From Cladocopium goreaui (Eukaryota > Sar > Dinophyceae > Suessiales > Symbiodiniaceae): a DNA stretch of 64,000 nt. The DNA lies in NCBI GenBank assembly GCA_947184155.2, contig CAMXCT020002024.1:603620-667619 (forward strand). Direction: 5' to 3'. The notes beneath the pieces are model-generated. The model made no database searches. It had not been told where the DNA came from and saw nothing but the letters and a program-made list of their open reading frames with translations. This document shows positions 62,601 through 64,000 of this stretch, piece after piece; the first letter of the stretch is position 1; every line of letters starts with the position of its first letter. The position numbers and the translations under genes are program-made.

Positions 62601-64000
62601 AGGGGCGAAGGATTGGTGAATGTTGCCTGGGTGTTGCTGCATCGCAAATCGCCACATTGGAGCTAGGGAACGGAGACAGCTGATACCACATGTGCGCTTT
62701 CAGGTTCCATTTCTGGGGCCGGAAAGTCAATTGAAATCAGGCTTCGCATGTGCGGGCCTCCTCTGTTCCAACTCTATATGCTTGTTGCTTAACTAAACGC
62801 AGTTGTCATTTTTTGTTTGTTGCACGGGTCGGCCTTTGCTGTTGATTTTGCGATTTTGCGGTCTCATTTTTGGTACCGCCAGACGGTCCCAAAAATGGGA
62901 CCGTGAAAGTGCTTTTCTTTTGTTCTTCTACTAAGCTGTGCATGTGGTCCCAAAAATGGGACCGCCAGGCGGTCCCATTTTTGGGACCGTGTTTGGGTTC
63001 ATTTTTTAAAGTTTTTTTTGTATCAGGGTTGCAGAAAGCGCAATGTTTTGGTTTCAATGAAACTTTGTGGCTTATGGCGACCGGACGGGCAACTAGGGAA
63101 GCCCTTTGGAGCGAAGCCGGTTTTGAGAAGGTTTTCCGGACCCAGAATTGGGTCCGTTAGAGCAAGCAGTTTTGTAGATGATTTTGTTTCTTGTTGTGGC
63201 AAGCGGGGTGCATATCGGTTGCTGCTTGAACCCACTTGAAGTTAGCTTCTTATTATTTCGTTGCGTCTGGTGGCTTGATTGTTTGCCGCTAAAAGAAGGC
63301 CCATCAGCCTTTTGCAGCCCTTAGGTGATTGCTTGAAGTGTTTCTTGCCGTTGAGGAGTTTGTGGGTTTTCGCGCAGGTGGCCGGCTTCCATTTGAATGA
63401 TTGTATTGAATACTTTACTGCCCCTTGTTGGCCCCCCTTGCCCCTCTAGACTCCTACGGAAGTTTTCAGCCCAGAAAGAACATGAATCATGATCTTTTCA
63501 GTCAATCCCGTTATTAATTAATAGTATAAATTTAAAACGGGATGGAGTAGGAATCTGCTTAGGAAAATATGTGGCAAGGTGACGTATTGAAGGCTTTCTT
63601 ACTCCGCCATCGTTTCGATATCGTGTCAATTACATTGGGTAAGTGAATTAAAACATAGCACGGAGTAGCGGAGTAGCGCGGAGTAGCGAAGGATTGGTGA
63701 ATATTGCCTGGGTGGTGCTGCATGGCAAATCGCCACATTGGAGCCAGGGAACGGAGACAGCTGATACCACATGTGCGCTTTCAGGTTCCATTTCTGGGGC
63801 CGGAAAGTCAATTGAAATCAGGCTTCGCATGTGCGGGCCTCCTCTGTTCCAACTCTATATGCTGGTTGCTTAAATAAACGCAGTTGTAATTTTTTGTTTG
63901 TTGCACGGGTCGGCCTTTGCTGTGGATTTTGCGATTTTGCGGTCTCATTTTTGGTACCGCCAGACGGTCCCAAAAATGGGACCGTGAAAGTGCTTTTCTT
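56610..64000. repeat. ~1.08-kb satellite, about 6.8 units, runs off the window
   Basis: Unit starts (GGGAGGCCCTTTTGAGCGAA or close variant) at about 56611, 57688, 58767, 59846, 60956, 62015 and 63096. Unit lengths are 1077, 1079, 1079, 1110, 1059 and 1081. Each unit has CGGACCCA-gaa-TTGGGTCCG, three GGTCCCAAAAATGGGACC-type palindromes side by side, and an ATCCCGTT...AACGGGAT fold-back. Unit 4 has a 47-bp internal duplication (59843-59937) and unit 5 lost one arm of the CCCGTT fold-back near 61363. The number of CGGAGTAG words varies between units. Short open frames in the units are not conserved as proteins. Confidence 0.95.

Noticed and set aside
57074-63830. Recurring 60-160-codon frames in each 1.08-kb unit
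   Set aside because: They overlap palindromes, shift with small indels between units and show no coding-type conservation.

Overview
The window looks like nuclear DNA of a single-celled eukaryote. It has GT-AG introns that can be placed with consistent phase, Helitron-type and UPF1-like coding sequence, very many different tandem repeats, and strings of genes all on the + strand. This fits a dinoflagellate-like alga best. That is inference: no spliced-leader relic, rRNA or tRNA was seen to prove it.

Layout. 1-14.35 kb is gene-poor and made of unrelated satellites: a 10-bp array at 2.5-3.5 kb, a ~41-bp array at 4.45-5.28 kb, a CAAG array at 7.4-8.1 kb, a degenerate CCTAAA-like tract at 8.1-9.7 kb, and abutting 30-bp, ~72-bp and 16-bp arrays at 12.2-14.35 kb. 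14.35-46.45 kb is one domain with every gene on the + strand. It holds a Helitron-type RepHel gene of about 16 exons (16.3-29.7 kb), with SAP-like modules, a C2H2 finger, a DUF6570-like region, an HUH/Y2 Rep domain and a Pif1-type helicase. Downstream lies a string of small genes: J-domain protein, partner protein with a shared Cys4 tail, kinase-like protein, unknown two-exon protein, F-box-like proteins and a dual-specificity-phosphatase-like protein. 46.45-56.6 kb has different base composition. It carries a UPF1-like SF1 helicase reading frame, two more frames without start codons, two ~1-kb structured direct repeats between them, and a broken alpha/beta-hydrolase-like frame. 56.6 kb to the end is a ~1.08-kb satellite, about 6.8 copies, each with GGTCCCA fold-backs.

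The main discovery candidate is a family of about 36 short + strand hairpins confined to 14.6-46.2 kb. All share a 16-nt apical module (consensus TGTAGGGACTGTCCGT) closed by an outer stem. There are at least nine stem sequences, and paired changes and G-U wobbles keep the stem intact. Most stem classes sit just after stop codons, often as tandem pairs. One class sits in a shared leader block upstream of start codons and in long introns. Several hairpin duplications carry relics of the 3' coding end of the upstream gene. This suggests an RNA signal, or gene-end recombination unit, common to the whole domain.

The second candidate is the pair of ~1-kb repeats at 49.2-50.25 and 51.56-52.57 kb. 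They differ mainly in hairpin loops or by compensating changes, use GNRA and UUCG-type tetraloops, and separate reading frames lacking start codons. They behave like large structured introns.
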